Below are positions 6,529-7,563 of a stretch of 7,563 nt of DNA, piece after piece. The notes under the pieces were generated by a model. It had not been told where the DNA came from and made no database searches. It saw only the letters and a list, made by a program, of their open reading frames with translations. The DNA lies in assembly GCA_030836365.1 (NCBI GenBank), contig JAURQB010000016.1, positions 1 through 7,563 of the forward strand, written 5' to 3'. Each line of letters starts with the position of its first letter. The first letter of the stretch is position 1. This DNA is from Bdellovibrionota bacterium. GTDB lineage: Bacteria > Bdellovibrionota > Bacteriovoracia > Bacteriovoracales > Bacteriovoracaceae. The translations under genes and the position numbers were made by a program.

Positions 6529-6777
6529 ATGGCAAACGTAGAACAAAAACATAAAGATAACATTGCTGGTGCTTGGTACTGTACTGACCCAGATGACGAT
6601 AACGGAGAAGGGTGTATCGCTTGTAACGTTTGTTACACAGGTGCTCCTGATTTTTTTGGTGAAGATGAAGACGGAAATGCATTTGTGAAAAAGCAACCAA
6701 CTACTCCAGAAGAAGTTGAGCTTTGCCAAGAACAATTAGAAGCTTGTCCAGTTGCTTCAATTGGTAATGACGGTTAA
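6529..6777 (+). CDS. small acidic ferredoxin, single [4Fe-4S] cluster type
   Basis: An 82-residue soluble electron carrier. The cluster motif is C29-x2-C32-x2-C35 (GCIACNVC) with the remote fourth ligand C73 in ACPVASIG. This is the layout of single-cluster bacterial ferredoxins that carry the conserved tail 'QPTTPEE...C...ACPV-AIGNDG'. The protein is strongly acidic (DPDDDNGEG, GEDEDG), consistent with an electron donor or with a salt-adapted cell. C66 lies seven residues before C73 and is common in the group. C18, in the segment WYCTDPDDDNGEGC, is unusual: relatives I remember have a short 'YYVDxxC' there, so C18 and about six extra residues look like an insertion. C18 and C66 might form a disulfide, but this is speculative. 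The partner enzyme is not in the window. It is divergent from the mutase operon. Confidence 0.88.
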   Translation: MANVEQKHKDNIAGAWYCTDPDDDNGEGCIACNVCYTGAPDFFGEDEDGNAFVKKQPTTPEEVELCQEQLEACPVASIGNDG

Positions 6778-6789
6778 TTTAGTTATTCT
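6761..6789 (+). promoter_or_regulatory. candidate promoter for the antiporter gene
   Basis: TTGGTA (6761-6766) and TATTCT (6784-6789) are separated by 17 bases, each matching four of six sigma-70 consensus bases. The -35 lies within the last codons of the ferredoxin. A start near 6796 would include the whole downstream hairpin in the leader. The match is weak; read-through from the ferredoxin gene is equally possible, since no terminator is seen between them. Confidence 0.25.
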
Positions 6790-6802
6790 AAAAATTTAGG
6801 TT

Positions 6803-6851
6803 TTCATGTAATGTTGTCTTAAGTTTATTTTTTAAGAGGACATTACATGAA
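6803..6851 (+). promoter_or_regulatory. long hairpin sequestering the antiporter start site
   Basis: A near-perfect inverted repeat has arms 6803-6822 and 6832-6851 around the 9-base loop GTTTATTTT. Of 20 pairs, 18 are Watson-Crick, one is a G-U wobble in RNA (6815/6839) and one is a G-G mismatch (6816/6838). The right arm contains the whole Shine-Dalgarno AAGAGGA (6834-6840), the spacer and the ATG start (6847-6849) of the antiporter. In mRNA this would hide the initiation region, as in RNA thermometers and other translation switches. It is not a Rho-independent terminator, because no T run follows it. It could instead be a DNA-level operator. The pairing is seen directly; the regulatory role is inferred. 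Confidence 0.55.
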
Positions 6852-7563
6852 CCCAACGACACTCCAGATTGTCGGCACAGTTTTATTTGCTTTAGCCGTC
6901 ATTCATACCTTTCTTGTTAAAAAATTCGAAAATATTGCTCATAAATACCCTGAAGGCTCCATCGGTGAAAACTTTTTTCACTTTATGGGTGAAGTTGAGG
7001 CTGTTTTTGGTATTTGGGCCGCAGTTTTTATTGGGTTCTATTCACTGACAGAGGGTTTCGCCATTTATGATAACGATCATCATGTCATTGGTGGAGCGCT
7101 ACATTACCTTGAGTCACTAAATTTTACTGAGCCCGCATTCGTTTTCGTGATCATGTGTATGGCCGCAACAAAACCAGTTATTTATTTTGCCAAAATGGTT
7201 ATCATGGCATTTTCAAAAGTATTACCTTTTCCTGGTAAGATGGCTTTTTATATTTCCGCTTTAATTATCGGGCCAATTCTTGGAAGTTTCATCACTGAGC
7301 CTGCGGCCATGACAGTGACTGCCCTTATTCTTTTAGAAAATTTTTATGAAAAAGGGATGAGTGATAAATTTAAGTACGCAACAATTGGTGTTCTTTTTGT
7401 GAACATCTCAGTTGGGGGAACGCTTAGTCACTTTGCGGCACCTCCAGTTTTAATGGTTGCCTCAAAATATAAATGGGGATTAAGTCATATGATGACTCAC
7501 TTTGGCTGGAAGTCGGCAATTGGTGTTGTCATCAATACGCTTGTTGTTGGAATGATGTTTAAG
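6847..7563 (+). CDS. putative Na+/H+ antiporter (PF07399-like), N-terminal part
   Basis: The frame is open from ATG 6847 to the window end, giving 239 residues; the 3' part lies outside. It is a multi-pass inner-membrane protein. Hydrophobic segments are visible at about 6-24, 50-66, 95-112, 134-150, 153-163, 178-190 and 224-238. After the first helix comes 'FENIAHKYPEG', then 'FHFMGEVEAVFGIWA' with acidic E49 and E51, as I recall for the Na_H_antiport_2 (PF07399) group. Two similar motifs, NFTEPAF (92-98) and FITEPAAM (148-155), put an acidic Glu-Pro inside membrane segments and suggest an internal structural repeat. 'GGTLSHFAAPPVLMVA' (190-205) is a further conserved-looking loop. The family is expected to exchange sodium for protons, but this is putative even for the family. 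AAGAGGA, six bases before ATG, is the ribosome site, and it lies inside the hairpin at 6803-6851. Confidence 0.78.
   Translation, partial: MNPTTLQIVGTVLFALAVIHTFLVKKFENIAHKYPEGSIGENFFHFMGEVEAVFGIWAAVFIGFYSLTEGFAIYDNDHHVIGGALHYLESLNFTEPAFVFVIMCMAATKPVIYFAKMVIMAFSKVLPFPGKMAFYISALIIGPILGSFITEPAAMTVTALILLENFYEKGMSDKFKYATIGVLFVNISVGGTLSHFAAPPVLMVASKYKWGLSHMMTHFGWKSAIGVVINTLVVGMMFK

Noticed and set aside
6484..6735. Minus-strand ORF of 83 codons opposite the ferredoxin
   Set aside because: The ferredoxin has a perfect cluster motif and a strong ribosome site; the opposite frame has neither and only mirrors it.
6803..6851. Hairpin as a Rho-independent terminator of the ferredoxin gene
   Set aside because: It is AT-rich, is followed by ACCCAACG rather than a T run, and its right arm is the start region of the next gene.
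1..7563. CRISPR arrays, insertion sequences, tRNA or rRNA genes, toxin-antitoxin or phage-defence modules
   Set aside because: No direct repeat arrays, transposase-like proteins, terminal inverted repeats or RNA gene sequences were seen; QueC here looks like the ordinary tRNA-modification enzyme with no DNA-modification partners beside it.

Overview
The window is gene-dense, AT-rich bacterial chromosome with a Gram-negative character: it has an outer-membrane-type lipoprotein, a periplasmic or exported partner protein and a class 2 (quinone-linked) dihydroorotate dehydrogenase. A CsgG/FlgT-like lipoprotein, a very acidic ferredoxin and a PF07399-type antiporter together would fit a marine member of Bdellovibrionota (Bacteriovorax-like). 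That assignment is inference from gene content and composition, and no phylogenetic marker was tested.

Layout. Positions 1-3850 hold a plus-strand run. It contains the last 100 codons of dnaE, a secreted protein of unknown function, a CsgG/FlgT-like lipoprotein and pyrD, with gaps of 7-18 bases that suggest one transcription unit. Positions 3842-6421 hold a minus-strand run: a 33-codon small ORF, a phosphohexomutase and queC. queC and pyrD converge and overlap at their 3' ends by 9 bases. From about 6422 the plus strand resumes with a small single-cluster ferredoxin and the first 239 codons of a membrane antiporter that runs off the end.

How the genes fit together. Most are housekeeping genes: replication (dnaE), pyrimidine synthesis (pyrD), sugar-phosphate interconversion (pgm-like) and queuosine/preQ0 synthesis (queC). 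The two-gene cassette between dnaE and pyrD looks like an envelope assembly pair, and its exact job is unknown.

The most notable structure is a near-perfect inverted repeat with 20-base arms at 6803-6851. In RNA it would bury both the Shine-Dalgarno sequence and the start codon of the antiporter, so it is a strong candidate for a translational switch. Other points worth attention are the 33-codon ORF just upstream of the phosphohexomutase, possibly on a nearly leaderless transcript, and an extra cysteine with a short insertion before the cluster motif of the ferredoxin. I saw no mobile elements, CRISPR arrays, tRNA or rRNA genes. I see no clear case for a multi-gene novel system here; the antiporter hairpin and the secreted protein/lipoprotein pair are the best leads.
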